The position numbers and the translations under genes were made by a program. A DNA stretch of 64,000 bases, from the NCBI GenBank assembly GCA_902766045.1, contig CACXCA010000015.1, positions 62,001 to 126,000 on the forward strand. Reading direction: 5' to 3'. Source of the DNA: an uncultured Bacteroidales bacterium (GTDB lineage Bacteria > Bacteroidota > Bacteroidia > Bacteroidales > Paludibacteraceae). Below are positions 27,576 to 36,756 of the stretch, one piece after another; position 1 is the stretch's first letter; each line of letters begins with the position of its first letter. Below the pieces are notes generated by a model. That model made no database searches. It saw nothing but the letters and a program-made list of their open reading frames with translations, and was not told the origin of the DNA.

Positions 27576-28403
27576 TTAAAATATGTACTTTACAAATATC
27601 AAAGCCATCATAAAGAGAGCTGGTGCAGCGATCAGGGAACTATCAAAGCGATCCAACAAACCTCCATGTCCTGGCAAGAACTTTCCAGAATCCTTTATCG
27701 ACAAATTCCTCTTTAGCATAGACTCTACCAAATCACCTAACACACCGAAAACAAATATCACTGCAGAGAACAATACCCACGTCATCCAACCAAGGGGCAC
27801 AGGTGTGATTTTACTTAAAACCACGCCAAACAATATTGCGAAGGTCAATCCTCCCGCAAATCCTTCCCATGTTTTCTTAGGTGATATACGTTCAAACATC
27901 TTATGTTTTCCTAACGTCACACCGGCAAGATAGGCTCCTGTGTCAGACATCCATATAATCACGAAGAAAGACATTAATAAATAACTCCCATACTCTGGAA
28001 TAGATGCCACATAGCACATCAAAGAGAATGGCAAAGAGACATACAAGATACCCATACAAGTTATAGCTATATTCAACAACGGATTTGTCTTGCATCGAAA
28101 CAATTCAACAATCATCAATATTGCATGATACACAAACACAACGGAGTACCACATCAGGTCAACCTTCAAAAAGCATACCATATAGGTCACCAAGAATAAC
28201 AAAGCACCACCAATTATCGACAAAGTCCTACACACAGACAACTCTTCTCTTTTACTTGCCATCTGATAAAACTCATTCATACCTAAAACGGTAAGGATCA
28301 TGAACAACGCACCAAAATAAAGATTGGTCTTCCATATACATACCAACATGACTACTATAAAAAGTAATCCTGAACCAGCACGAGTCAATAAATTCTTTAG
28401 CAT
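27576..28403 (-). CDS. cdsA: Phosphatidate cytidylyltransferase
   Basis: The 275-residue protein has about eight membrane helices and the complete CdsA signature near its end (SIKDSGKFLPGHGGLLDRFD, about 236-255), with SDTGAYLAGVTLGKHKM and SPKKTWEGFAGG before it. It makes CDP-diacylglycerol from phosphatidic acid and CTP. It starts the lipid part of a minus-strand run, 21 bases after the giant helical protein and 57 bases before psd. In many relatives ftsH precedes cdsA; here that position is taken by the helical protein. Confidence 0.93.
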   Translation of the reverse strand: MLKNLLTRAGSGLLFIVVMLVCIWKTNLYFGALFMILTVLGMNEFYQMASKREELSVCRTLSIIGGALLFLVTYMVCFLKVDLMWYSVVFVYHAILMIVELFRCKTNPLLNIAITCMGILYVSLPFSLMCYVASIPEYGSYLLMSFFVIIWMSDTGAYLAGVTLGKHKMFERISPKKTWEGFAGGLTFAILFGVVLSKITPVPLGWMTWVLFSAVIFVFGVLGDLVESMLKRNLSIKDSGKFLPGHGGLLDRFDSSLIAAPALFMMALIFVKYIF

Positions 28404-28424
28404 ACCTTATAATATATATATTTA

Positions 28425-31400
28425 TTAGAAGCCATCCGATGAATCTTCAGAAGATGCATCCACATCAGCATCCCATTCTTCTTCTGACTGTTTCTTTTTA
28501 TCTTTTTTCTTTTTCTCTTTCTTTTGTTTCTTTGAAGGCATCTCATCATCCGAACTTTCATGTGTCTCAACCTCACTTGTTGCAGATGAAGCAGCCGGAG
28601 TTACCGGTTGTGCACCATTGTCCGATGAACGAGTCTCTGTCGAAGATGGAACCGTCTCTGTTTCCCCTTCAATCAAAGATTCTATCTCCTCTTCTCTTGC
28701 CTTTTTATCTTTTTTCTTCTTCTTCGATTTCTTATCCTCTACAACAGTCTCCTCCGACGATGAGACATCCGTATCACTATTTTGAGTAGCGGATGGCAAT
28801 GGCGAAGTATTTAGCTTCAACTCACCGATTGGCGGAGTACTTATAGGTATATTCCGTGATGGTTCCGGTGAACGTGATGGTTCCGGTGAAGCATTCTCCG
28901 GATCACTATCATAAGCAGGTCTCTTACCTTCCTTCCTTTCTCGATTCATCCTTTCAGCCTCCCTAATCATATAATCCAGGCTGTTAAGTGAGACTGGATC
29001 CGACGAGATATCTCCGGACAATTCATAACGATCCTCTGGTTCCATTGAAGAGGATGACGTTGAATCACTCCACAATACCGCATCCAACACACTATGGATG
29101 CTATCCCTCTCCTGTGCAGACAAAGCATACGACAATGATAACGCCGCCAAACTATCCTGCACATGATTGATACTATCCTGTTGTCCCTTCAACGTAATAA
29201 TAGAATTCAACGAATCAGCCAGCACCTTTTCTTCCGTACTCATTGTATCCTTAACCACTAATGAATCGAACTGAGAAGCATCCAATTCCTCAATGACACG
29301 TCTTTTATTACCCGTGAAGAACTTGATATTACCGAGAGAACCCATCAATCCATCTTCCTTGATCTCCGTAGGCTTGATTTTAGCAATAATAGATTTCTGA
29401 CGAATGTTCTTATACTTGATCTTTATTTCACCCGTGGCCAGATACTCCAAATTCAATTGAGTAATAACTGTATCCAGATATTCAGCTACAGGATAATTCG
29501 GCATCATGCCAGCAATAGAATCAACTACCTTGTTAAAATCTGTATGACGATATTTAGTATTTCCCACCAGTTTCATAACACGCTTAGCCACCCATCGGGT
29601 AGTATCCACTCTATCATAAAACTTCTTTTTATGGAAATAACGATGATCAAAATAATGCACGAAGAAGTCCAATTCATATCGGAACTCAAACTTATCACGA
29701 ACATAGATGACATCATTCAAATAACGGCAATTAGGTATTTTTATTCTCTCTAGAATAAACTCTTTTTTCTTGCCCTTTCCTTTTCTACCCTTTCCACTCT
29801 TCTCCAGTTCATTGATTTCTCTAATATTTTCCAACTCCTGTTCCAACTCAGCAATCTGCTGTTGTAACAAAACGGAATCAATCTTTGAAGTCAGATGAAT
29901 GACTGTATCCTGAGAAACCCCTACAGAGTCCATCTCGGTAGAGTCCGAAGAGAAGACAGGCGCTTCATCATACATATCCTCATCATCTGGCAAGTAGTCA
30001 TCATCACCTATTGGAAGATTTTGCGTCGCCTCATTCTTCTTACTCATCTTTTCGAGCATTTCAGGAGACAAATCAGAATTATCACGAGCACCTGTGACCA
30101 TATCGAAATCACCATCCAGCAACATCAACGAATCACTTTCAGCCTGTTCTTTCAAGATTCTCTTCTGCTCTTGAATCTTCTTTAACATCTTTTTCTGCTT
30201 AGATGTTAGATCCATTATACTATCCTGAGCATCCTCCTGAGCATATCGCAAGCGTTCCTCCTCTTCAATCTTCGCTAGTTTCAGAGAGTCCTTTCGAAGT
30301 TGATTTTCATATTTCTCTCTCGCTTTATCCTTCTTATTCTGCTCTTTTTCTATCGCTTTACGGTGTTTCTCTTTATTTCCAACAATTTTCTTCGCCAACT
30401 TCAGCGTCTCTTTTTCCACCTCCTCACGTTCCTTTCGGATACGTTCCTTCTCCTTCTCATCTGCATTCTTCTCTGCCTCCAGCTTTTCCTGTTGAGCTTT
30501 CAATTCTGCTTGACGAGCCTTATATGCTTGTAAACGAGCCTCCGACTCTTTTTCAAGTTGTTCGCGTTCTCTCTGTTTTTCTTTGGACTCTTTTTTCTTC
30601 TCCAGCTGATGCTCCATCATCTCCTTTTTCTTCTCTCGAAGCTGCATAGCCTTTTCTTTTTCAGCTTGTTTGCGAGCCATCTCCTTCTCACGTTGAGCCT
30701 GACGAAGTTGGATTTGTTTTTGTTTTTCAGCCTGACGTTTAGCTTTCAATCTATTAGCAATATCTTGAGCCTGTGTCTTTTGTTGCTGTTCTCTCTGGCG
30801 TTCACGTTCTTTCAGCTGATTCATATAAGCTTTCTTACGAGCAGCTGCTTCACGTTGTTGTTGCTTACGTTGCATTTCAGCCGCACGTTGCTCCTCCATT
30901 TTTTGTCTTCTCTTTTCCTTTTGCAAACGAAGTTTCTCCTGCTGAGCAGCACGTTGTTCCTGTTCTCTCTGTAAACGTTCCTGCTGAGCAGCCACCTGCT
31001 GAGCATGACGTTCTTGTTGAGCCGCAATACGTGCCTGAGCAGCTGCTTGACGTTGCAAAGCAGCCTCATGACGTTGTTGAGCCATCAACTCTCGCTGCGC
31101 TTGTAATTCAGCTTGTCGTTGAGCTGCAGCATCTCTTTCTCTTTGGCGATTTTCCATCTCCTGCTGGCGACGAAGTGCAGCAGCTTCTTGATTTGCTTTC
31201 AAAGCACTCTCATATTCAGCCTTTCTACGTTCTTCCTCCTCACGCTGTTTCTTTCTAATCGCATCCTGCTCCAATTTCTTCTGCGCCCATATTTCCTGTT
31301 CACGTTGATGTTGTTCTTTATCACGTTTCTCCTGAGCTTCCCTCGTCTCCCTTTGTTTGGCAATTATCGCCTCATACTCTTTTTGCCTACGGATATTTTC

Positions 31401-32246
31401 CTGTCTCTCTTTTTCTCTTGCCGCCTCTATTTCCGCCTTCTTTTTATTCCACAACTCAGTGTATTGATTACGCATCTCCTCTTCTTGACGAATACGCATT
31501 TCACGTGCCTGCTTCTCAAGTTCAACCGCTTGCAGATACTCCTGCATTCGTTGCTCGCGTTCAGCTTCTTCCTGTGCTTGTCGATCTTTTAATGACGCCT
31601 TCTTTTCTTCCCAAGCTTTTTTCTGCTGTTCACGAATCTCAATCTCCTTTTGGCGACGAATCTCACGTTGTAACTTTTCACGCTCCGAAGCCTCAACATA
31701 TTGTTGCTGTCTCTTTTGTTGCTCTATTTCCTCCTGCTTACGTTTTGCATCTAACTCTTTTTGCTTAGCAGCCCAACGTTCACGGTCAATCTGTTTCAGC
31801 TCCTCCTCACGTCTCTGACGCATTTCACGAGCCTGTCTCTCCTGTTCGATTATCTGCTCGTATTCTTTTAACTTCTGAGCTTGCTTCTCTTTCTCCTGAC
31901 GTTGCTTCTGTTCAACCGTTTTTTTCTGTTGTTCCCATAATTCTTTCTCTTTCTGCTTACGAGATGCCTCTCTTTTCTTCACCTCATCACTTTCTGCCTT
32001 TCTCTGCGAATTTTGAGCTTCCATCTCTTTCTTCTTCGCATCCATAGATGCCTTGGCAGCCTCATTTTCAGCTTGTTTCCGTCCTTTCAACTGCTCCACT
32101 TTCATACGCTTCTCTTCCTGATAACGGTCAATATCAGTCTGTGCGATCATGTTTTGTGTCGCAAGAAAATATATCGTAGAAATTATGAACAGTAATCGTT
32201 TCAAATCTGACTCTTTAAATTTACACCCCAAAATTTCATTCCTCAT
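28425..32246 (-). CDS. Giant charged helical protein with five 54-residue repeats
   Basis: This 1273-residue protein begins with a likely signal peptide (KRLLFIISTIYFLATQNMIAQ), so the rest is probably periplasmic or beyond. Residues about 40-730 are almost uninterrupted Glu/Lys/Arg/Gln-rich helix. Residues 101-370 form five repeats of exactly 54 residues with Trp at 104, 158, 212, 266 and 320 and Tyr at 129, 183, 237, 291 and 345. Later repeats decay into Ala/Gln-rich helix. An acidic segment, a compact domain (about 850-1000, with FEFRYELDFFVHYFDHRYFHKKKFYDRV) and a disordered tail rich in Lys and Asp/Glu complete it. No family name is known to me. It lies 21 bases upstream of cdsA. Confidence 0.8.
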   Translation of the reverse strand: MRNEILGCKFKESDLKRLLFIISTIYFLATQNMIAQTDIDRYQEEKRMKVEQLKGRKQAENEAAKASMDAKKKEMEAQNSQRKAESDEVKKREASRKQKEKELWEQQKKTVEQKQRQEKEKQAQKLKEYEQIIEQERQAREMRQRREEELKQIDRERWAAKQKELDAKRKQEEIEQQKRQQQYVEASEREKLQREIRRQKEIEIREQQKKAWEEKKASLKDRQAQEEAEREQRMQEYLQAVELEKQAREMRIRQEEEMRNQYTELWNKKKAEIEAAREKERQENIRRQKEYEAIIAKQRETREAQEKRDKEQHQREQEIWAQKKLEQDAIRKKQREEEERRKAEYESALKANQEAAALRRQQEMENRQRERDAAAQRQAELQAQRELMAQQRHEAALQRQAAAQARIAAQQERHAQQVAAQQERLQREQEQRAAQQEKLRLQKEKRRQKMEEQRAAEMQRKQQQREAAARKKAYMNQLKERERQREQQQKTQAQDIANRLKAKRQAEKQKQIQLRQAQREKEMARKQAEKEKAMQLREKKKEMMEHQLEKKKESKEKQREREQLEKESEARLQAYKARQAELKAQQEKLEAEKNADEKEKERIRKEREEVEKETLKLAKKIVGNKEKHRKAIEKEQNKKDKAREKYENQLRKDSLKLAKIEEEERLRYAQEDAQDSIMDLTSKQKKMLKKIQEQKRILKEQAESDSLMLLDGDFDMVTGARDNSDLSPEMLEKMSKKNEATQNLPIGDDDYLPDDEDMYDEAPVFSSDSTEMDSVGVSQDTVIHLTSKIDSVLLQQQIAELEQELENIREINELEKSGKGRKGKGKKKEFILERIKIPNCRYLNDVIYVRDKFEFRYELDFFVHYFDHRYFHKKKFYDRVDTTRWVAKRVMKLVGNTKYRHTDFNKVVDSIAGMMPNYPVAEYLDTVITQLNLEYLATGEIKIKYKNIRQKSIIAKIKPTEIKEDGLMGSLGNIKFFTGNKRRVIEELDASQFDSLVVKDTMSTEEKVLADSLNSIITLKGQQDSINHVQDSLAALSLSYALSAQERDSIHSVLDAVLWSDSTSSSSMEPEDRYELSGDISSDPVSLNSLDYMIREAERMNRERKEGKRPAYDSDPENASPEPSRSPEPSRNIPISTPPIGELKLNTSPLPSATQNSDTDVSSSEETVVEDKKSKKKKKDKKAREEEIESLIEGETETVPSSTETRSSDNGAQPVTPAASSATSEVETHESSDDEMPSKKQKKEKKKKDKKKQSEEEWDADVDASSEDSSDGF
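31137..31946 (-). repeat. Protein-level 54-residue tandem repeat (5 copies)
   Basis: This DNA encodes residues 101-370 of the giant helical protein. All five units are exactly 54 codons with no insertions, with Trp fixed at unit position 4, Tyr at 29, and Arg-Glu at 40-41 in four of five. The DNA copies have diverged, so the repeat is old and kept at protein level. Confidence 0.85.
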
Positions 32247-32592
32247 TCGTTCAGAACAAAATTTTCGGAACTACAAAAATAATAAAAACCACTAAACAAA
32301 GCAACAAAAATCCGCAAAACAAAGCAAGTTTACAAACGTTTAGTTATCAAAGATTTAAAGCGTTTTTGGTATAAAAATTGATTAAATTCTTCTTGATATT
32401 TGTCCTAAGTGCATCATCAAAGCATTGTAAAGAGATGAAAAAATAAATTTATTTCTTTATTTTTTGTGTATTTATTTGCATAAGTAAAGTTTTTGTCATT
32501 ATCTTTGCCACGTTATAATTTTAGAGTTAACTAAGCGTAAACTCTAACATGAACATATGCTAAAAACAAATGTTAAACAAACAAATAATGAT
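32247..32592. other. Divergent intergenic region
   Basis: No gene is visible. It carries the promoter for the rSAM/lipoprotein operon at 32475-32507 on the plus strand. A minus-strand -7 element TATTTTTG (32274-32281) 27 bases before the helical-protein start has no well-spaced -33 partner. The long AT-rich plus-strand leader (about 80 bases) shows no clear hairpin. Confidence 0.5.
32475..32507 (+). promoter_or_regulatory. Promoter of lipoprotein/rSAM operon
   Basis: TTTG (32475-32478), 21 bases, TATCTTTG (32500-32507). Spacing is slightly longer than the 19-base optimum, but both boxes are exact. Confidence 0.65.
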
Positions 32593-33027
32593 ATGAATAT
32601 CAGGAAATTTTTTAATTACATTTTGACTTCTATTTTAGGGTTTTTAGGGTTTTCATGTTCCATCATTCATGAAGGAGGAGAAGAGTATGGTTGTCCTTAT
32701 GCAGATTACGAATTGATGGGAACCGTACAAGATGAAGAAGGCAAACCTATCGCAAATGTAGATGTAACAGAACTCGACACCGTATTTGGCTTGCCAGATA
32801 AGATTCTGGCAACTACTGACAAACAAGGTCAATACGACACACACGGACCATGGCAATATCCTCCCACTTCTAAATTTCACTTCCAATTCACTAGCAAAGA
32901 TACGGTGTACGAACAATTAGATACCGTTATTCCGATCAACAGGTTCCCATTAAGAGGGGGAGATGGTGATTGGTACGATGGGAAAAGAACCATTAAAGTG
33001 GACGTTGTTTTAAAGAAGAAAGAGTGA
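32593..33027 (+). CDS. Lipoprotein partner of radical SAM enzyme (rSAM/lipoprotein system)
   Basis: I chose ATG 32593 (MNIRKFFNYILTS); an upstream ATG at 32557 adds 12 polar residues that would spoil the signal peptide. The 144-residue product has lipobox GFSC (Cys22), then EYGCPYADYELMGTVQDEEGKPIANVDV, an opening of a carboxypeptidase-regulatory-like Ig fold. The ATG/GTGA overlap with the next gene couples it to a radical SAM/SPASM enzyme. This pairing matches the rSAM/lipoprotein system described as families TIGR04134 (lipoprotein) and TIGR04133 (enzyme). The lipoprotein may be the substrate of the enzyme, but that is not established. Confidence 0.78.
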   Translation: MNIRKFFNYILTSILGFLGFSCSIIHEGGEEYGCPYADYELMGTVQDEEGKPIANVDVTELDTVFGLPDKILATTDKQGQYDTHGPWQYPPTSKFHFQFTSKDTVYEQLDTVIPINRFPLRGGDGDWYDGKRTIKVDVVLKKKE

Positions 33028-34109
33028 ACAATCCTCGCAAAATATCGCTAAGGAAAAAAATCGCAATGACTGTGTTCGATCTTTATCGACACAATGAAGC
33101 GAAGACTCACAACCTGAATTATATTTTTTGGGAATCCACCCTGCGCTGTCCGCTGAATTGTCTTCACTGCGGTAGTGAATGTAGGCAGGAGTCCAGTGTA
33201 AAGGACATGCCCGTATTCGATTTTGTGGAAGGCATCAAACAGGTTGTTCCCATCGTGGAACCTCACAAAACAATGATAGTCTTCACCGGAGGGGAATGTC
33301 TGGTACGACGCGATTTGGAAGAAGCCGGATTGGCGATGTATCAACTTGGATTCCCTTGGGGAATCGTCACCAACGGATATTTACTGACCCCTCAACGTCT
33401 GGATTCACTCCTTCGCGCAGGAATGCGTTCCTGTACGATAAGTTTAGACGGACTGGAAACCTCTCATAACTGGCTAAGACAGAATCCACACTCTTTTCAA
33501 CGGGCTATCGAAGCCATCCGATTGCTTCCCCGCACCAACCTAGTGCATGACGTAGTCACATGCGTCAACAACAAAAATTTCGATGAATTAGAGAACATCA
33601 AACAACTACTGATTGAGTGTGGAATCAAGAAATGGAGAATCTTCACTATATTTCCGATAGGGAGAGCCGCCAACAATCCAGAACTCCAATTGCCCAACGA
33701 TAAATTCAAAGCAGTTTTCGATTTTATAGAAAAGACAAGAAATGAAGGTGCCATCTCTTTAAACTACGGATGCGAAGGATTCCTTGCAGACTACGAATCG
33801 AAAGTACGTGACAACTTCTTTTTTTGTCGAGCAGGCATCAATGTAGCATCCATCTTAGCAGATGGTAGCATATCAGCTTGTCCTGATCTACGCGGACGAT
33901 TCATACAAGGCAATATTTACAAGGATAATTTTGCTGAGGTATGGCAAAACAAGTATCAAATTATGCGAGATCGGAAATGGACGAAGACAGGCATTTGTGC
34001 CGAGTGTGAATTTTTCAATCATTGCGAAGGGAATGGATTACATCTACGGGATGAAAAAACAAACGAGTTGGCTTTCTGTCATTTAAAACGCATATTGAAC
34101 GAATGTTGA
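33024..34109 (+). CDS. Radical SAM/SPASM enzyme of the rSAM/lipoprotein system
   Basis: The 361-residue enzyme has the SAM-cluster motif CPLNCLHC (Cys42, Cys46, Cys49) in a TIM-barrel domain. A C-terminal SPASM region follows with cysteines in FFCRAGINVASILADGSISACPD, GICAECEFFNHCEGNGLH and a final LAFCHLKR, enough for two auxiliary clusters. SPASM enzymes usually modify peptides. The start is a GTG at 33024 overlapping the lipoprotein stop (GTGA). The neighbouring lipoprotein is the natural candidate substrate. Similarity to TIGR04133 is from memory of motif and context; the reaction is unknown. Confidence 0.82.
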   Translation: MNNPRKISLRKKIAMTVFDLYRHNEAKTHNLNYIFWESTLRCPLNCLHCGSECRQESSVKDMPVFDFVEGIKQVVPIVEPHKTMIVFTGGECLVRRDLEEAGLAMYQLGFPWGIVTNGYLLTPQRLDSLLRAGMRSCTISLDGLETSHNWLRQNPHSFQRAIEAIRLLPRTNLVHDVVTCVNNKNFDELENIKQLLIECGIKKWRIFTIFPIGRAANNPELQLPNDKFKAVFDFIEKTRNEGAISLNYGCEGFLADYESKVRDNFFFCRAGINVASILADGSISACPDLRGRFIQGNIYKDNFAEVWQNKYQIMRDRKWTKTGICAECEFFNHCEGNGLHLRDEKTNELAFCHLKRILNEC

Positions 34110-34160
34110 CCATTCTCAACGAAGTCATCACACCCCACAAAGACAATCTATCCACAATCA

Positions 34161-34188
34161 ATTCTACAGCTTTGTAGAATATTTTTTT
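34161..34188 (+). terminator. Terminator of rSAM operon
   Basis: Arms ATTCTACA and TGTAGAAT (34161-34180) followed by ATTTTTTTAT. It overlaps the last codons of the convergent YgjP-like gene. Confidence 0.75.
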
Positions 34189-34892
34189 ATTTCCCTCTCA
34201 TAATATTTTTCTTTCCCATCCAACAACTGATTTACCAACCGATGGAAATGGGGTCCATGATTCATTTCCCTGATATGACAAAGCTCATGAATCATTACAA
34301 ATTCGATTAATTCAGCAGGTAAGAGCAACATCATACAGGAGAGATGAACTGAGGCGGCCGACGAACAACTTCCCCAACGAGAACGCATCTTGCGAATCTG
34401 ACACTCTTTGTGGGCAATACCTATCCGACGAGAAACCTCCATCAGCCATGAAGGAAGAATCTTTCTAGCAGCCACCATCATCGCATTTTCAATAATTGAT
34501 TTTATCGTAGTCTGTGATTTCAACGAATAGAGATCACATCCGTTAGGATAATAGATTGTTAATTTCTTTTCATCTAGATTCAGACTGCCAACAATTCGTT
34601 GTCGCCCATATTCCTTCCATAGAATCGTGAAAGCACATGATTGAAAATCATAATCCGGACCATACAACAGTACTTTCTTTAATTTTACTTTCTTCAGTTT
34701 TTCTCTTACCCACTCTCTATTTTTGTCCAAAAAGAGCCGCAAAGATTGTATATCACCATATTCAGGCATCTGCATTTGAAGCACTCCCCCGACAATCTTC
34801 AATCCATATCGTCTGATTCTTCCATCAGACTTCACCTCAATATTTCCAAATTCGCAATCTTCAATTACCATAGTCTCTTTTTTTCTCTGCAA
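34164..34892 (-). CDS. YgjP/M48-like metal-dependent hydrolase
   Basis: The 242-residue protein ends in a zinc-metallopeptidase-like domain with HELCH (in MIHELCHIREMNHGPHFHRLV) and the preceding family signature RKMRSRWGSCSS. This is the YgjP (DUF45, SprT-like) fold. The N-terminal half is the usual beta-rich YgjP region. An in-frame Met at residue 8 is an equally plausible start. Its biochemical role is unknown; members often sit beside type I restriction genes, as does the second homologue at 54023-54730, but this copy has no such neighbour. Confidence 0.82.
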   Translation of the reverse strand: MQRKKETMVIEDCEFGNIEVKSDGRIRRYGLKIVGGVLQMQMPEYGDIQSLRLFLDKNREWVREKLKKVKLKKVLLYGPDYDFQSCAFTILWKEYGRQRIVGSLNLDEKKLTIYYPNGCDLYSLKSQTTIKSIIENAMMVAARKILPSWLMEVSRRIGIAHKECQIRKMRSRWGSCSSAASVHLSCMMLLLPAELIEFVMIHELCHIREMNHGPHFHRLVNQLLDGKEKYYEREIKKYSTKL

Positions 34893-34957
34893 AAGTGCAT
34901 ATTATCAATGGCATTTCAAAAAAAATCACGCAGAAATCTTTTTTTATGAAAAATTAT

Positions 34958-34988
34958 TTTGTCATTACAAAAAAACGTTCTATCTTTG
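34958..34988 (+). promoter_or_regulatory. Promoter of tRNA-Phe
   Basis: TTTG (34958-34961), exactly 19 bases, TATCTTTG (34981-34988), 21 bases before the tRNA: a textbook Bacteroidota promoter. Confidence 0.85.
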
Positions 34989-35009
34989 CAACCGCAAAAG
35001 AGAAACAAT

Positions 35010-35082
35010 GGTGCCATAGCTCAGTTGGTAGAGCAAAGGACTGAAAATCCTTGTGTCCCCGGTTCGATTCCTGGTGGCACCA
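35010..35082 (+). tRNA. tRNA-Phe (anticodon GAA)
   Basis: Acceptor GGTGCCA/TGGCACC with discriminator A, D arm GCTC-AGTTGGTA-GAGC, anticodon stem AAGGA/TCCTT around CTGAAAA, T arm with GGTTCGATTCC. CCA is not encoded. Confidence 0.96.
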
Positions 35083-35087
35083 CACAA

Positions 35088-35120
35088 AAGAAGAGTCAAG
35101 TTAATCGGCTCTTCTTTTTT
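35088..35120 (+). terminator. Terminator of tRNA-Phe
   Basis: Arms AAGAAGAG (35088-35095) and CTCTTCTT (35109-35116), running into a T-run. Confidence 0.85.
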
Positions 35121-35250
35121 TATCCTCACACAAAAAATTTAGCAACAAGACAATCCGTATATATAATTCCCCTCTAGAATAACAAGTATCTCAAGTCGAA
35201 CATCCTTAGGAACGTATTCTATCACGTTAACGTTTTTTTCACTTTTTTTG

Positions 35251-35281
35251 TTTGTCATCCCTTTCAAAAAAATTAAATTTG
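35251..35281 (+). promoter_or_regulatory. Promoter of rpoN operon
   Basis: TTTG (35251-35254), exactly 19 bases, TAAATTTG (35274-35281), 18 bases before the rpoN ATG. Confidence 0.8.
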
Positions 35282-35299
35282 CACTGATAATAGTTAGTT

Positions 35300-36754
35300 A
35301 TGATTCAGCAAAAACTACAACTGAAACTACAGCAGAAGCTTTCTCCTCTGCAAATCCAGACTATAAAGTTGTTGGAAATCCCCACTATTGAGTTGGAGGA
35401 TAGAATCAAAGAAGAGCTTGAATCAAACCCTGCTCTGGAAGAAGGAGAAGAGTTGAGCAAAGAAGAATCTATCAGCAAATTAAAGGAGGAAGAAGACTAT
35501 AATACTGATGAAAATTTAGATTATTCTTTAGACGATTATCGCACTGAAGATGACATTCCTGATTATAAGCTATTTCAACCCAATGGAAATTCAGACGAAG
35601 CCAAAGAAGAGGCTGTCCTTGAATCATCCACCTCGCTTCATGACTATTTAAAAGACCAAATAAATCTTCAACCTCTTCCCGAGAACATTCGTATTCTTGC
35701 AGAGTATGTCATTGGCAACATTGATCAGGATGGGTACCTCAGAAGGAGTGTCGAGTCGATGGTTGACGATTATTCTTTTCAATCAGGCACAATTGTATCT
35801 GACGATGACATGAAAGAAGCACTGAAATTTGTGCAATCATTTGAACCTGCAGGTATCGCAGCCACCAATCTTCAGGAATGTCTTGTCATGCAGTTGGAAC
35901 GAAAGGCACCAACGGATTCAATCCAAAATGCAATAAAGATTTTAACCTCCGATTTTGATGATTTTTCCCAACGACGATTTAAACAAATCGAAGCAAAGAC
36001 AGGTCTCTCTCAAGACGAAATAAAGAAAGCATCACAGGAGATCATCAAATTAAATCCCAAACCAGGAAATGCGTGGGAATCTGGCATTCCAGCTTCAAGT
36101 CTCCAAATCAGTCCTGATTTTCAGTTGGACAATGAAGACGGCAATTTGATATTGACCCTAAACGATATAAATTTGCCTCCACTAAGAATCAATCGCGAAT
36201 TTGCCGAGATGTTGGATGATTACAGCAATGCCAAGCAGAAAAGTCGGGAGAAAAAAGATGCCATACTCTTTGTCAAACAGAAACTCGATGCGGCCAAATG
36301 GTTCATTGACTCTGTCAAACAAAGACAAGAGACCCTTCGCAACACATTGACCGCCATCATCAACATCCAGCATGATTTCTTTATTGATGGAGATGACACA
36401 AAATTAAAACCGCTGATACTAAAAGACATTTCGAATATTACAGGATATGATGTCTCCACAATTTCCAGAGCCTGTAATAACAAATACATTCAGACAGAAT
36501 TTGGCATTTTCCCTGTAAGCTACTTCTTTTCTGGAAGTTTACAAACAAACGACGGAGAAGAGGTTTCCATCAACGAGATCAAGGCAACCCTTCAAGAACT
36601 ACTCGACCACGAAGACAAAAGATCTCCGCTGACAGATGACAAAATCACGGAAATGCTAAAAGAGAAAGGTTATAGTATTGCTCGTAGAACAGTAGCTAAA
36701 TACAGAGAACAGCTTGGTTATCAGCCTGCTCGACTAAGAAAAGAAATTGTATAG
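35300..36754 (+). CDS. rpoN: RNA polymerase sigma-54 factor
   Basis: The 484-residue protein has the Gln/Leu-rich activator-interacting region I (QQKLQLKLQQKLSPLQIQTIKLLEIP, about 3-28). An acidic region II, a core-binding domain (about 110-290), the helix-turn-helix region (about 380-420) and the RpoN box ARRTVAKYRE near the end follow, the box being exact. Sigma-54 directs core polymerase to -24/-12 promoters and needs an AAA+ activator, none of which lies in this window. The PAP2-like gene starts 2 bases after the stop and is probably co-transcribed. Confidence 0.95.
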   Translation: MIQQKLQLKLQQKLSPLQIQTIKLLEIPTIELEDRIKEELESNPALEEGEELSKEESISKLKEEEDYNTDENLDYSLDDYRTEDDIPDYKLFQPNGNSDEAKEEAVLESSTSLHDYLKDQINLQPLPENIRILAEYVIGNIDQDGYLRRSVESMVDDYSFQSGTIVSDDDMKEALKFVQSFEPAGIAATNLQECLVMQLERKAPTDSIQNAIKILTSDFDDFSQRRFKQIEAKTGLSQDEIKKASQEIIKLNPKPGNAWESGIPASSLQISPDFQLDNEDGNLILTLNDINLPPLRINREFAEMLDDYSNAKQKSREKKDAILFVKQKLDAAKWFIDSVKQRQETLRNTLTAIINIQHDFFIDGDDTKLKPLILKDISNITGYDVSTISRACNNKYIQTEFGIFPVSYFFSGSLQTNDGEEVSINEIKATLQELLDHEDKRSPLTDDKITEMLKEKGYSIARRTVAKYREQLGYQPARLRKEIV

Positions 36755-36756
36755 TT

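Noticed and set aside
30203-31592. Several long plus-strand ORFs opposite the giant helical protein
   Set aside because: They are the antisense of a Glu/Lys/Gln-rich coding region, which leaves reverse frames open; they overlap one another and lack start signals or homology.
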